NCBI RefSeq assembly: GCF_011578045.1
Contig: NZ_CP049801.1
Coordinates: forward strand, 3,507,043 to 3,571,042
From: Acinetobacter shaoyimingii
GTDB lineage: Bacteria; Pseudomonadota; Gammaproteobacteria; Pseudomonadales; Moraxellaceae
Direction: 5' to 3'
Length of the DNA stretch: 64,000 nt
The notes under the pieces are model-generated. The model saw only the letters and a program-made list of their open reading frames with translations, was not told the origin of the DNA and did not search any database. The translations under genes were made by a program, and so were the position numbers. Shown here one piece after another: positions 1 to 8,379 of this stretch; within the stretch, counting starts at the first letter, position 1; each line of letters starts with the position of its first letter.

Positions 1-104
1 TCATCAAATCATGAAAAAAAGTTGGGTAAAAACACAACAACAAGACGAAACTGTGAGAATATGGCAATATATAGCCCAAATTCATTTTAGTCACAAAATC
101 GCCC

Positions 105-1106
105 ATGAAGCTGCTCCGCATAAATGCTTTAGCGCCAAATTTTCAATTACCAAAGACTGCCGTTACCATTGGTAATTTTGACGGTGTACATTTGGGTCAT
201 CAGGCGATGATTAAGCAACTCAAAAACATTGCCGCAGAACAAAACCTAAAAACCTTGGTGATGATTTTTGAACCGCAACCCTTGGAATTTTTCAAAGGTT
301 ATGATGCCCCACCGCGTATCAGTTCCTTACGTGAGAAAGTCGAATATTTGACTGAGCTGGGTATTGATTACATTGCTGTCGCTAAGTTTGACAATACCTT
401 TCGCAGCTTAAGCGCAGAAAATTTTGCAGATATTTTAAAATTTAAACTCAATGCACATACCTTAGTCTTGGGTGATGACTTCCATTTTGGAAAAAATCGT
501 CAAGGCAACAGTGAATTTTTAAAACAATATGGTTTTAATGTTCATAACTTAGACACCATTGAACTGTTAGGTGAACGTGTCAGTTCAACACGTATTCGCC
601 AAACCCTTCAAGCAGGTGATCTGGCCTTAGCAGCGCAATTACTCGGACGTCCTTACAGTATTACTGGACGGGTTCAATATGGCGATCAAATTGGGCGTAC
701 CATCAATTTTCCAACCATTAATGTCCGATTAAACCGCCATAAGCCCTGCTTGCACGGTATTTACGGCACAGAAGTGGTGTGTAAATCTATTTCTTTACAA
801 GATAAAGTAAAATCGGATAGCCCAAGTCAAGTGGGTATTGCAGGCTATGAAGAGACGTCACTGTATGGTGCGGGACATGTAGGAACGCGCCCTGCCATTC
901 AACAAGATCATCCAGAGTGGCGATTAGAAGTACATTTTCCTGATGTTTCTGCTAATCTGTATGGCCTGTTAATGCGGGTGACATTCTTGCACTATTTACA
1001 TGGTGAAAAGAATTACCCTTCGCTTGAAGCGCTAAAAGCTGGAATTGATGATGATGTTGAGAAACTCCTTGAGTTTCGAAAAAACACCCCCAAATTTCCC
1101 TTTTAA
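105..1106 (+). CDS. ribF: Bifunctional riboflavin kinase / FAD synthetase
   Basis: Converts riboflavin to FMN and FMN to FAD in the cytoplasm. The N-terminal nucleotidyltransferase domain has the phosphate-binding motif GNFDGVHLGH at about residues 23-32, and the ISSTRIR-type motif (seen as VSSTRIRQ) near residue 160. The C-terminal kinase domain starts near residue 180 and has the flavin/ATP motif NFPTINV, a variant of the usual FPTAN. The length (333 aa) is slightly above the family's usual ~310. No good ribosome binding site precedes the ATG, but the MKLLR start matches the family N-terminus. It lies 63 bp before ileS on the same strand, the common gammaproteobacterial ribF-ileS-lspA order. 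The first 104 bases of the window hold no gene I can support. Confidence 0.96.
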   Translation: MKLLRINALAPNFQLPKTAVTIGNFDGVHLGHQAMIKQLKNIAAEQNLKTLVMIFEPQPLEFFKGYDAPPRISSLREKVEYLTELGIDYIAVAKFDNTFRSLSAENFADILKFKLNAHTLVLGDDFHFGKNRQGNSEFLKQYGFNVHNLDTIELLGERVSSTRIRQTLQAGDLALAAQLLGRPYSITGRVQYGDQIGRTINFPTINVRLNRHKPCLHGIYGTEVVCKSISLQDKVKSDSPSQVGIAGYEETSLYGAGHVGTRPAIQQDHPEWRLEVHFPDVSANLYGLLMRVTFLHYLHGEKNYPSLEALKAGIDDDVEKLLEFRKNTPKFPF

Positions 1107-1169
1107 TACACCAAAATTTTAATGTAGAACGCGTCAGCATCAGACTGATTAAATTGGAAGACAACTTGC

Positions 1170-4016
1170 ATGAGCGATAAGCAAACTCCTGAAAATGCAG
1201 TGGATTACAAAGCCACGCTAAACCTCCCAGGTACTGAATTTGCAATGAAAGCAAATTTGGCAGTACGTGAAGCGAAATGGTTAGAAGAGTGGTATGCCGA
1301 CAACATTTATCAGCAGATTCGTGCATCGCGTATTGGCAAGAAAAAATATGTGCTTCATGACGGCCCTCCTTATGCCAATGGTCAAATTCACTTAGGTCAC
1401 GCGGTCAATAAAGTCTTAAAAGACATCATCATCAAAAGTCGTGTGATGGATGGCTTTGACGCGCCTTATGTTCCAGGTTGGGACTGTCACGGTCTACCAA
1501 TTGAACTGAAAGTCGAAGAAAAAGTCGGTAAAGTAGGTGTCAAAGTCGATGCGTCTACTTTCCGTAAAGCGTGCCGTGAATACGCATACACACAAGTCGA
1601 ATTACAAAAGAAAGACTTCGTGCGTATGGGTGTGTTCGGTGATTGGGACAATCCATATTTAACAATGAACTTCAAACAAGAAGCAGATATTGTTCGCGCT
1701 TTAGGGGCGATTGCCAAAGCGGGTCATATTGAACCGGGTCTAAAACCAGTGAACTGGTGTCTAGACTGTGGTTCTGCATTGGCTGAAGCTGAAGTTGAAT
1801 ATGAAGATAAAAAATCAGATGCGATTGATGTCGGTTTTACCGTTGTTGATTTAGCAGATTTATCTGCACGTTTAGGTGTCACCGTTACAGATTCAACGGA
1901 TATCGTGATCTGGACGACTACACCATGGACCATGCCTGCCAACCAAGCGGTTTCACTGCATGCAGATATTGACTATCAGTTAGTCAAAGCTGTTGGTGAA
2001 AACAAAGTTGCGCAAAACCTGATTTTGGCAAAAGATTTGGTTGAATCTGCAACTGAACGTTATGGCTTTGAAAGCTTTGAAGTGATTGCTGACTTTAAGG
2101 GTGCAAAACTTGAATTACTGCAACTGCAACATCCATTAATTACTGAACGCCAAGTGCCAGTGATTTTAGGTGAGCACGTGATTGCAACCAGTGGTACAGG
2201 TGCAGTACATACGGCGCCTGGTCATGGTGTAGACGATTACAAAGTTGGCTTGCTGTATAACTTAAAAGTCGAGAATCCTGTTGGCGGAAATGGTGTTTAT
2301 TTACCGACATCACCAATTTTCCCAGGCGAGCATATCTACAAAGCCAATCCGAAAATTATCGATGCGCTAAAAGAATGTGGCAAACTTTGGGCACATGTGG
2401 TGATCAAGCATAGCTATCCACATTGCTGGCGTCATAAAACACCTATTATCTTCCGTGCGACACCACAATGGTTTATCAGCATGGATGCCAAAGGCTTACG
2501 TCAAAAAGCTTTGAATGCAATTGAAAATGACATCAGCTTTGTCCCTGATTGGGGTAAGAACCGTATTGAGTCAATGATTGAAGGTCGTCCGGACTGGTGT
2601 ATCTCACGTCAACGTACTTGGGGTGTGCCAATCCCATTCTTCGTGCATAAAGATACCAACGAATTGCATCCACGTACGCCTGAACTGATCGAAGAAGTTG
2701 CAAAACTGATCGAGAAAGAAGGCATTGACGGTTGGTACAACCGTGATGCTGCTGAGTTCATTGGTGCAGATGCAGAGCAATACAACGCTGTACGCGATAC
2801 ATTAGACGTATGGTTTGATTCGGGTACAACACACTACGCTGTGCTTCGTGAACGTGAAGAATTGACCGATCCTGCTGACTTGTACCTTGAAGGTTCAGAT
2901 CAACACCGTGGTTGGTTCCAATCGTCATTGTTAACCTCAATTGCGATTAATGAACGCGCGCCTTACAAAGGCTTGTTGACTCACGGTTTCGTGGTCGATG
3001 AAAAAGGCCGTAAGATGTCAAAATCGATCGGTAACGTGATCACACCGCAAGACATCATTAAAGATATGGGTGCAGACGGTTTACGTTTCTGGATTGCATC
3101 TGCTGACTATCGTTATGAAATGACGGCAGGTAAAGAAATCTTTAGCCGTGCGTCAGACGGTTACCGTCGTATTCGTAACACGCTTCGTTTCTTACTTGCG
3201 AACCTCAATGGTTTCAACCCTGAAACGGATTGCTTAGCGATTGATGATTTGATTGCACTAGATCAATACATCTTGCAACGTGCTGCTGACGTTCAGAAGA
3301 CCATTCAACAAGCTTATGAAGATATGAATTTCCATATCGTGACCAATGCTTTAACGAATTTCTGTATTAATGACTTGGGTGGTTTCTACTTAGACATCAT
3401 CAAAGATCGTCAGTACACGACCAAAGCTGACTCACAAGCTCGTCGCTCTGCACAAACTGCGTTGTATCATTTGGTACAAGCATTTGTCCGCTGGATGGCG
3501 CCTATCTTAACGTTTACAGCGCAAGAAGCTTGGCCTCTAATTCCAGGTCAAACTGAGAAATACGTTTTCACTGCTGAGTGGTATGATCTTCCTACTGCGA
3601 CATCTGCAAACTTGCTTTCAGAAGCAGATTGGCAGACATTGATTAGCGTAAAATCAGCAGTGAACAAGCACATTGAAGCTGCACGTAATGAGAAAATTGT
3701 GGGCTCAAACCTGTCTGCTAAAGTTGAACTTTGGGCAGATGAGTCATTAAAAGCAGTACTTGACCGTTTAGGCGACGAGCTGCGTTTTGTCTTAATTACG
3801 TCGCAAGTGGTTGTTAATACATTTGATGCTGCACAAGGCAATGCCTCTGACCTTGAAAGCTTACGTGTCAAAGTATCAGCCGCAGCTGGTGAAAAATGTG
3901 CACGTTGCTGGCATGTTCTTCCAGATGTAAATACACATAAAGAACACCCAGGTCTTTGTTCTCGTTGTATTATTAACCTTCCTACAGGTCAAGGCGAAGA
4001 GAGAAAATATGCCTAA
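1170..4016 (+). CDS. ileS: Isoleucyl-tRNA synthetase
   Basis: Class I aminoacyl-tRNA synthetase that charges tRNA-Ile, with an editing domain that hydrolyses Val-tRNA. Visible marks are the HIGH-type signature [11 protein letters not shown] near residue 70, the KMSKS loop ([10 protein letters not shown]) near residue 615, the tryptophan-rich editing region [11 protein letters not shown] near residue 250, and a C-terminal zinc knuckle (CARCWHV then CSRC) at about residues 910-930. Length (948 aa) is normal for the bacterial type with C-terminal zinc. The stop overlaps the lspA start by 8 bp, suggesting translational coupling. Confidence 0.98.
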   Translation: MSDKQTPENAVDYKATLNLPGTEFAMKANLAVREAKWLEEWYADNIYQQIRASRIGKKKYVLHDGPPYANGQIHLGHAVNKVLKDIIIKSRVMDGFDAPYVPGWDCHGLPIELKVEEKVGKVGVKVDASTFRKACREYAYTQVELQKKDFVRMGVFGDWDNPYLTMNFKQEADIVRALGAIAKAGHIEPGLKPVNWCLDCGSALAEAEVEYEDKKSDAIDVGFTVVDLADLSARLGVTVTDSTDIVIWTTTPWTMPANQAVSLHADIDYQLVKAVGENKVAQNLILAKDLVESATERYGFESFEVIADFKGAKLELLQLQHPLITERQVPVILGEHVIATSGTGAVHTAPGHGVDDYKVGLLYNLKVENPVGGNGVYLPTSPIFPGEHIYKANPKIIDALKECGKLWAHVVIKHSYPHCWRHKTPIIFRATPQWFISMDAKGLRQKALNAIENDISFVPDWGKNRIESMIEGRPDWCISRQRTWGVPIPFFVHKDTNELHPRTPELIEEVAKLIEKEGIDGWYNRDAAEFIGADAEQYNAVRDTLDVWFDSGTTHYAVLREREELTDPADLYLEGSDQHRGWFQSSLLTSIAINERAPYKGLLTHGFVVDEKGRKMSKSIGNVITPQDIIKDMGADGLRFWIASADYRYEMTAGKEIFSRASDGYRRIRNTLRFLLANLNGFNPETDCLAIDDLIALDQYILQRAADVQKTIQQAYEDMNFHIVTNALTNFCINDLGGFYLDIIKDRQYTTKADSQARRSAQTALYHLVQAFVRWMAPILTFTAQEAWPLIPGQTEKYVFTAEWYDLPTATSANLLSEADWQTLISVKSAVNKHIEAARNEKIVGSNLSAKVELWADESLKAVLDRLGDELRFVLITSQVVVNTFDAAQGNASDLESLRVKVSAAAGEKCARCWHVLPDVNTHKEHPGLCSRCIINLPTGQGEERKYA

Positions 4017-4548
4017 TCCACACAATAAAAAGGGCTTATTCCAATTCTACCCACACAATTTAGTGTGGGTGGGTTTATCCATTGTCGCGATTATTATCGA
4101 TCAATGGACCAAATGGATTGCATCGACACATCTGAATTATGCAGATCCAGTCCCTGTATTGCCCTTTTTAAATTGGACATTGTTACACAACTACGGCGCA
4201 GCCTTTAGTTTCTTGTCCGATGCCGGTGGATGGCAACGTTATTTCTTTACTTCATTGGCAGGTTTAGTGTCTGTAATTTTTGTATTTTGGCTCATGCGTA
4301 TGCCAAAAAACATGATCGTTTTACCCCTCGCCATTGCACTCATTTTAGGTGGCGCTGTGGGGAATTTAATTGACCGTGTATCTCTGGGATATGTCGTCGA
4401 TTTTATTCATGTTTATTACAATAACAGTCATTTTCCTGCCTTTAATATTGCAGATAGTGCCATTACCCTTGGCACGATTTTGCTACTTATCGATACCTTT
4501 TTCTTAGAAAAGCATCGTATTCAACGTGCGGAAGCGCAAAATGACTGA
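4009..4548 (+). CDS. lspA: Lipoprotein signal peptidase II
   Basis: Inner-membrane aspartyl protease that cleaves signal peptides of diacylglyceryl-modified prolipoproteins. About four transmembrane segments are visible. The catalytic aspartates lie in the conserved motifs [10 protein letters not shown] and FNIADSAI, roughly residues 115-150. The N-terminal motif IIDQWTKW is also typical. At 179 aa it is slightly longer than E. coli LspA. It overlaps ileS by 8 bp upstream and fkpB by 8 bp (ATGACTGA) downstream, so the three genes look translationally coupled. It would process the lipoproteins encoded at 40.8-41.5 kb in this window. Confidence 0.97.
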   Translation: MPNPHNKKGLFQFYPHNLVWVGLSIVAIIIDQWTKWIASTHLNYADPVPVLPFLNWTLLHNYGAAFSFLSDAGGWQRYFFTSLAGLVSVIFVFWLMRMPKNMIVLPLAIALILGGAVGNLIDRVSLGYVVDFIHVYYNNSHFPAFNIADSAITLGTILLLIDTFFLEKHRIQRAEAQND

Positions 4549-5023
4549 TTTTATTAATCCCAACGAAGATACTCGCATTGAAGCTGGCTCAAAAGTAGAT
4601 CTTCACTTTTCTGTCGCAATTGAAAATGGCGTGGAAATTGATAACACTCGTAGCCGTGAAGAGCCTGTTAGCCTAGTGATGGGTGATGGTAGCTTATTGC
4701 CTGGTTTTGAGAAGGCCTTGTTTGGTTTACGCGCAGGCGACCGCCGTACTGTTAGCCTTCCACCAGAAGAAGCTTTTGGTCCTTGGAACCCAGAAAATGT
4801 TCAAAAATTTGACACTGTAAAGTTTGAACAGCGTCCAGTTGAAGGTCATATGATTGAGTTTGAAGACAAAGCTAAACAAAGTCTTTACGGCGTCGTGAAA
4901 ACTGTCGGTGATGACATCACAGAAGTTGATTTCAATCATCCGCTTGCTGGTAAAGATATCACTTTTGAAGTTGAAATCTTTAAGGTGACCCCAGCAGGTC
5001 AGCAAGGCGTTAAAATCATGTAG
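4541..5023 (+). CDS. fkpB: FKBP-type peptidyl-prolyl isomerase (FkpB/SlpA)
   Basis: Cytoplasmic prolyl isomerase of the SlyD/SlpA branch. An FKBP fold with an inserted flap is visible: GSLLPGFEKALFGLRAGD around residues 45-65, followed by PPEEAFGPWNP. The start was set at ATG 4541 ([10 protein letters not shown]), whose first eight bases overlap the lspA stop. An in-frame GTG 15 bp upstream is less likely because GGAAG is well placed before 4541. About 160 aa, normal for the family. It is last in the ribF-ileS-lspA-fkpB run and is followed by a hairpin terminator at 5044-5061. Confidence 0.95.
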   Translation: MTDFINPNEDTRIEAGSKVDLHFSVAIENGVEIDNTRSREEPVSLVMGDGSLLPGFEKALFGLRAGDRRTVSLPPEEAFGPWNPENVQKFDTVKFEQRPVEGHMIEFEDKAKQSLYGVVKTVGDDITEVDFNHPLAGKDITFEVEIFKVTPAGQQGVKIM

Positions 5024-5043
5024 ATTTACATGAGAATAAAAAG

Positions 5044-5061
5044 AAGCTCCTTCGGGAGCTT
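5044..5061. terminator. Intrinsic terminator after fkpB
   Basis: A 7-bp stem AAGCTCC/GGAGCTT closes on a stable TTCG tetraloop and is followed by TTTTT on the plus strand. An A-run on the left side makes it potentially bidirectional. It ends the ribF-fkpB transcript. Confidence 0.9.
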
Positions 5062-5143
5062 TTTTATTACTGATACAATTCAACGATATGCATTCTGCAT
5101 TAAACAGATTAATTTAAACAATAAATAAACCTTGGAAGATAAA

Positions 5144-5686
5144 ATGAAAATTCAAATTATTGTTGGTAGTGTTCGTGAAGGACGTACTGCCATTAAAGTC
5201 GCAAAATGGATTGATGACGCGCTAAAAAGTTATGACTACAGTACCGTCGAATCAGAAATTGTGGATTTAAAAGAATGGGACCTGCCTATTTTCGCTGGTG
5301 CGAATCCACCCTTGACAGGTATTTATGATCAACCAAAACAACAAGATTGGGCAGATAAAATTGCTCAGGGTGATGCCTATATTTTCATTAGCCCAGAGTA
5401 CAACCATGGCTATAGTGCTGCACTTAAAAATGCGATTGATTACCTAGGTAAAGAATGGAATGGTAAACCTGCGGCTTATGTAGGTTATGGTGCAACCAAC
5501 GGTTCACGTTCAATTGATCAAATTCGTCAAGTCGGTACGCAAATGGGATTGATTGATTCAAATTCTACTTTAGAAATTCGAGATATCTTTACACGAAATA
5601 AGACAGAAAAATTTGAGCCGAATGAATTCGACAGCCAAAATTTAAAAACGATTTTTGATAAATTAGTAAAATATGTGAGTGCTTAA
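5144..5686 (+). CDS. NADPH-dependent FMN reductase family protein
   Basis: Flavodoxin-like oxidoreductase of the NADPH-dependent FMN reductase / chromate-quinone reductase family, cytoplasmic. Seen directly: the N-terminal FMN phosphate loop VGSVREGRTAIKVA (about residues 6-19) and the family signature SPEYNHGYSAALKNAIDYL near residue 85. The ATG at 5144 is chosen because GGAAG sits 7 bp upstream; an in-frame TTG at 5132 is weaker. 180 aa, normal for the family. It stands alone between the fkpB terminator and the accessory module. The physiological electron acceptor cannot be inferred from sequence. Confidence 0.9.
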   Translation: MKIQIIVGSVREGRTAIKVAKWIDDALKSYDYSTVESEIVDLKEWDLPIFAGANPPLTGIYDQPKQQDWADKIAQGDAYIFISPEYNHGYSAALKNAIDYLGKEWNGKPAAYVGYGATNGSRSIDQIRQVGTQMGLIDSNSTLEIRDIFTRNKTEKFEPNEFDSQNLKTIFDKLVKYVSA

Positions 5687-5775
5687 TTATCATCTTTGTA
5701 CGTTTTGGCGTACAAGTCACGTAAATAATCACGTCTATTTTGATGATGTATTACTTTCTATACTAGAACCATAAA

Positions 5776-5897
5776 GAGATAGGAAGTCTCATAAAATAAA
5801 TAGAAAATAGCAGGATGCTATATAGGTCAAACAGGATGTTTAGCCTTCGAAAGAATTTAAAAAGCCCCGACAGGATGTCGGGGCTTTTTAAATTCTT
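5776..5897. repeat. Array of four hairpins with AGGA(T/A) loops
   Basis: Four successive inverted repeats share a five-base loop. They are GAGAT-AGGAA-GTCTC (5776-5790, one G.T pair), ATAGC-AGGAT-GCTAT (5807-5821), AAAC-AGGAT-GTTT (5829-5841), and a 21-bp perfect stem around AGGAT (5851-5897). Stem sequences differ while the loop is kept, so this is not a simple tandem repeat. The last unit doubles as a terminator. Function is unknown. It may be an Acinetobacter intergenic repeat family or a structured RNA. Confidence 0.7.
5851..5897. terminator. Strong bidirectional terminator, 21-bp stem
   Basis: A perfect 21-bp stem with core AAAAAGCCCCGAC / GTCGGGGCTTTTT and loop AGGAT. The T-run lies on both strands, so it can stop both the flavin-reductase transcript from the left and the minus-strand immunity/effector transcript, whose last stop codon is 11 bp away at 5908. 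Confidence 0.9.
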
Positions 5898-5907
5898 ATT
5901 ATTATAC

Positions 5908-6300
5908 TTAACACTCTTCGCAACTATCATTAATTTGAAATACTTGAATTTCTTTCTTTTTCCCAATCAAACAGAAGCGTTGAGAGAAATTTTTATTTGA
6001 TTCTAAATTCACTTCATAAATTTTATTCAATTTTAGATGATTTGTTTCAATCTTTAAGCATTGATTCAAATTTATAGGGAATGGAGTATTTATATAATCT
6101 TTTGAATAGATAACTTTGAATGGCTCACTTTTTTGAATTTCACCAATAAAAACAATAAATGATTTATCCAAGCTTAAATAAGTATTCTCACTGTCCTTAT
6201 ATATACAGAGTACGTTATTATGAAAATTAAGATGTAATTTCTTAGACATAGGTTCTGCGCAGCCTACGGTCATCAATAATTTTAAATAAAAATTTTGCAA
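5908..6300 (-). CDS. Probable T6SS immunity-like small lipoprotein (paralogue 1)
   Basis: A 130-aa protein related to the two genes upstream on the same strand. All three share an N-terminal 'xxLCIY'-type strand and a C-terminal signature K-x-N-x-x-Y-x-[IV]-x-L-x-x-[ND]-K-x-[YF]-S-x-R-x-C, seen here as NKIYEVNLESNKNFSQRFC. A lipobox-like LLMTVGC near residue 14 suggests a lipoprotein. The start codon is TTG and the signal is short; an ATT 24 bp further upstream, directly after the stop of the preceding gene, would give a longer, more typical signal. Position after a PAAR-peptidase pair suggests periplasmic immunity, which is inference. Confidence 0.65.
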   Translation of the reverse strand: MQNFYLKLLMTVGCAEPMSKKLHLNFHNNVLCIYKDSENTYLSLDKSFIVFIGEIQKSEPFKVIYSKDYINTPFPINLNQCLKIETNHLKLNKIYEVNLESNKNFSQRFCLIGKKKEIQVFQINDSCEEC

Positions 6301-6324
6301 GAATGAGAACCTAGACCTATAAAT

Positions 6325-6792
6325 CTAAATCAATAAACTTTTAATCCAAGTGATAAATTTTTCAAAAAGATTCTTTCCAGAATAGTCATGTTTTTCTCTT
6401 CCACAGGTATAACCATCAACGACTTTCATCAATTGGATTTTACCATTCGGCTTAGAAACACAAATTCTTTGAGAATATGCTTTATTCATATCTAGATTAA
6501 TATCATATGGGATATTGTGCTTAAAATTCGAATTTTTGATAGCAATACAATCTGCAAAAGATTTTGGTATATTAATATGATGATATGTAGCACTATATGA
6601 AGATTGATAGGCTAATTCAGTATTTACCTCACCCATATACAAGTAGATTCTTCCATCGTAATAATCAGAGTTAGGATCATTTGTGTAGATACAAATATCA
6701 TCATTTTTTATTTTTATATATAATTTTGAATCACCCGAAGCGATTGCAAATGTACTAAAAATCATAAGTAACAATAAAAGTAATATTTTCAT
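6325..6792 (-). CDS. Probable T6SS immunity-like exported protein (paralogue 2)
   Basis: A 155-aa protein with a clear Sec signal (MKILLLLLLMIFSTFAIASG, cleavage near residue 19). The mature part has DICIYTND, a DCIAIKN strand and the shared signature NIPYDINLDMNKAYSQRICV. Its cysteines (ICIY, DCIA, RICV, YTCG) could form two disulphides in the periplasm. The C-terminus is amphipathic (FEKFITWIKSLLI). It ends 24 bp before paralogue 1. Its upstream side is now an IS982 element, so it may have lost cotranscription with the effector operon or may be driven from the IS. Immunity role is inferred from context. Confidence 0.7.
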   Translation of the reverse strand: MKILLLLLLMIFSTFAIASGDSKLYIKIKNDDICIYTNDPNSDYYDGRIYLYMGEVNTELAYQSSYSATYHHINIPKSFADCIAIKNSNFKHNIPYDINLDMNKAYSQRICVSKPNGKIQLMKVVDGYTCGREKHDYSGKNLFEKFITWIKSLLI

Positions 6793-6851
6793 TATTATCC
6801 TTTACAGATATGAATATTATAATATTTTTTAAATTATACTTTTCTATATAT

Positions 6852-7825
6852 ACCCGAATCCTGCTTAAGCCGATGACTCCATAATTTGAATCGTTGGCTT
6901 ATTTCGATGGGTTAATTGATATGCACATAACGAAGCATAAATTCCGCTGAGAAATCCATAAGTACTACGTGCTTTACTCGTCACTAAATGATATTGCCCT
7001 TTCAATAAGCTGAATAATGTTTCTATCTTATTGCGTTGCCTTAGGTGATATTCATCTGATGCACTGAGTTGAACAGATTCCATGTTCCTCCGATGATAAG
7101 TAATTAAATCAATACCTTGAACTTGCAGCCTGCGCTTTAATTCTTGGCTGATGTAGCCTCGATCCCCGTAAATTTTTCCTTTTAGGCCATCAACTAATTG
7201 CTCAACCATTTTTATGTCAGCAACATGTCCATTCGATAAAGCAGAACAGGTAATTTCACCAAATTGATTCATCGCAATATGTAATTTACAGCCATAGAAC
7301 CAACCCATTGAGCTTCTACCGCGTGATGCAATTTGGACTAATGATTTATGGCGTTGAATACGTTGATTTTTACAAACTGGCAGAGTTGTTGAATCAATCC
7401 ATAAATATTGTGTTTCTTGACCTTTCATCAGCGCCACATGCAAAGCGTGTAGAGCCAATTGGTGCATATTGATCAGATGAATCATCCTTTGATAGCAAGG
7501 CAAGTATTTAAATAAATAGCTTTTATCTTCTTTTAACCAAGTGAAAAAGGCTTTGAAATTAGTGAAATGAGAGGATTTATACCAAATAGCAATAAAGATA
7601 ATTTCTGAAAGACTGAGTTGAGCAACTCGGATTCTTGAAAGTTTGCCATCTTGCTTGAGAAATTTCCAATAAGTTGCTTCAAATTGTAGAAAAAAGTCAT
7701 CAATTAAGCAGAATAATTCGGTACTATTGAACATTAGGACTAGGGTTGTGAGTTTGGTGTGGTAACTCAACTGATGGCTCTAGTCCTTCTATTTTTCAAG
7801 TCAATTTCTTATCCGCGATTCGGGT
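6852..7825 (-). mobile_element. IS982-family insertion sequence, intact
   Basis: A 974-bp element bounded by imperfect terminal inverted repeats of 18 bp (14 matches). The outer nine bases ACCCGAATC are identical at both ends. It is flanked by TATATAT on both sides (6845-6851 and 7826-7832), read as a 7-bp target duplication, although the sequence is low-complexity. It carries one full transposase gene on the minus strand, the same direction as the flanking immunity-like genes. It lies in the gap between paralogues 2 and 3 and disrupts neither coding sequence. Confidence 0.92.
6865..7734 (-). CDS. IS982-family transposase
   Basis: DDE transposase of 289 aa when started at ATG 7734 (MFNSTELFCL); an upstream in-frame TTG would add 12 residues. 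Catalytic acidic residues are visible in YLWIDSTTLP (first D), KIYGDRGYIS (second D) and RNKIETLFSLLKGQYHL (E), the IS982 pattern. The N-terminal half is helical and DNA-binding-like. No frameshift or stop is seen, so the gene appears functional. Confidence 0.93.
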   Translation of the reverse strand: MFNSTELFCLIDDFFLQFEATYWKFLKQDGKLSRIRVAQLSLSEIIFIAIWYKSSHFTNFKAFFTWLKEDKSYLFKYLPCYQRMIHLINMHQLALHALHVALMKGQETQYLWIDSTTLPVCKNQRIQRHKSLVQIASRGRSSMGWFYGCKLHIAMNQFGEITCSALSNGHVADIKMVEQLVDGLKGKIYGDRGYISQELKRRLQVQGIDLITYHRRNMESVQLSASDEYHLRQRNKIETLFSLLKGQYHLVTSKARSTYGFLSGIYASLCAYQLTHRNKPTIQIMESSA

Positions 7826-7872
7826 TATATATATCAAATAATTATAATTTTTATATTTTCGATATAGAAAAA

Positions 7873-8370
7873 TTATTTATCAAAAATATAGCTGATCATT
7901 TTTTTAAAATAATTCATTATTGTATCAAAAATTGAATTACCACTCTTACTTTCCACCTTATATAATTCATTTGAACATTTTTGAAACTGATCTACACTAT
8001 AAATTTTTTTCGTTTCACTTATACAGATTCGTAATGAATAAGTTTTATCTAATTCGATAAAAATATCATGTGGCTTATTTTTTTCTATTTTTTCTATAGG
8101 AATAGAAATACAATTATCTAAATCTTTGGGTACCTTAATATTGTAATATATTTTTTCATAATCATCTGTACGAGATGTAGTTTCATCTAGATTTGTTGTA
8201 TAGACATACGCTCTATTCTCATAGCCTAAAATTGCTTTATCATCTTGAGTAAAAACACACAAATTTCCATTTTTCATATGAGCAAACAAAGGTTTAGTAC
8301 CTGGAGAATTTGCCTTAATATGATTAGAAAAAATTAATAAAACAATTAAAATAAAATATTGCTTCTTCAT
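7873..8370 (-). CDS. Probable T6SS immunity-like exported protein (paralogue 3)
   Basis: A 165-aa protein with a Sec signal (MKKQYFILIVLLIFSNHIKA). The mature part has NLCVFTQD, NCISIPIEK and the shared signature KPHDIFIELDKTYSLRICIS, so it is a homologue of the two downstream genes. Four cysteines are spaced as in paralogue 2, and the C-terminal stretch is amphipathic (DTIMNYFKKMISYIF). It starts 9 bp after the metallopeptidase stop, the tight effector-then-immunity arrangement expected for a toxin and its cognate periplasmic protector. It is therefore the best candidate for cognate immunity; the others may be orphan or duplicated copies. Function is inferred. Confidence 0.75.
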   Translation of the reverse strand: MKKQYFILIVLLIFSNHIKANSPGTKPLFAHMKNGNLCVFTQDDKAILGYENRAYVYTTNLDETTSRTDDYEKIYYNIKVPKDLDNCISIPIEKIEKNKPHDIFIELDKTYSLRICISETKKIYSVDQFQKCSNELYKVESKSGNSIFDTIMNYFKKMISYIFDK

Positions 8371-8379
8371 GTTTAGTCT

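Noticed and set aside
5776..5897. Repeated CAGGATG motifs considered as a CRISPR array
   Set aside because: Repeats are five-base hairpin loops with unequal spacing and different stems, no constant repeat of 23-40 bp and no cas genes.
5815..6000. 61-codon plus-strand frame over the AGGAT hairpins
   Set aside because: It runs through the 21-bp terminator stem and into the opposite gene; no ribosome binding site.
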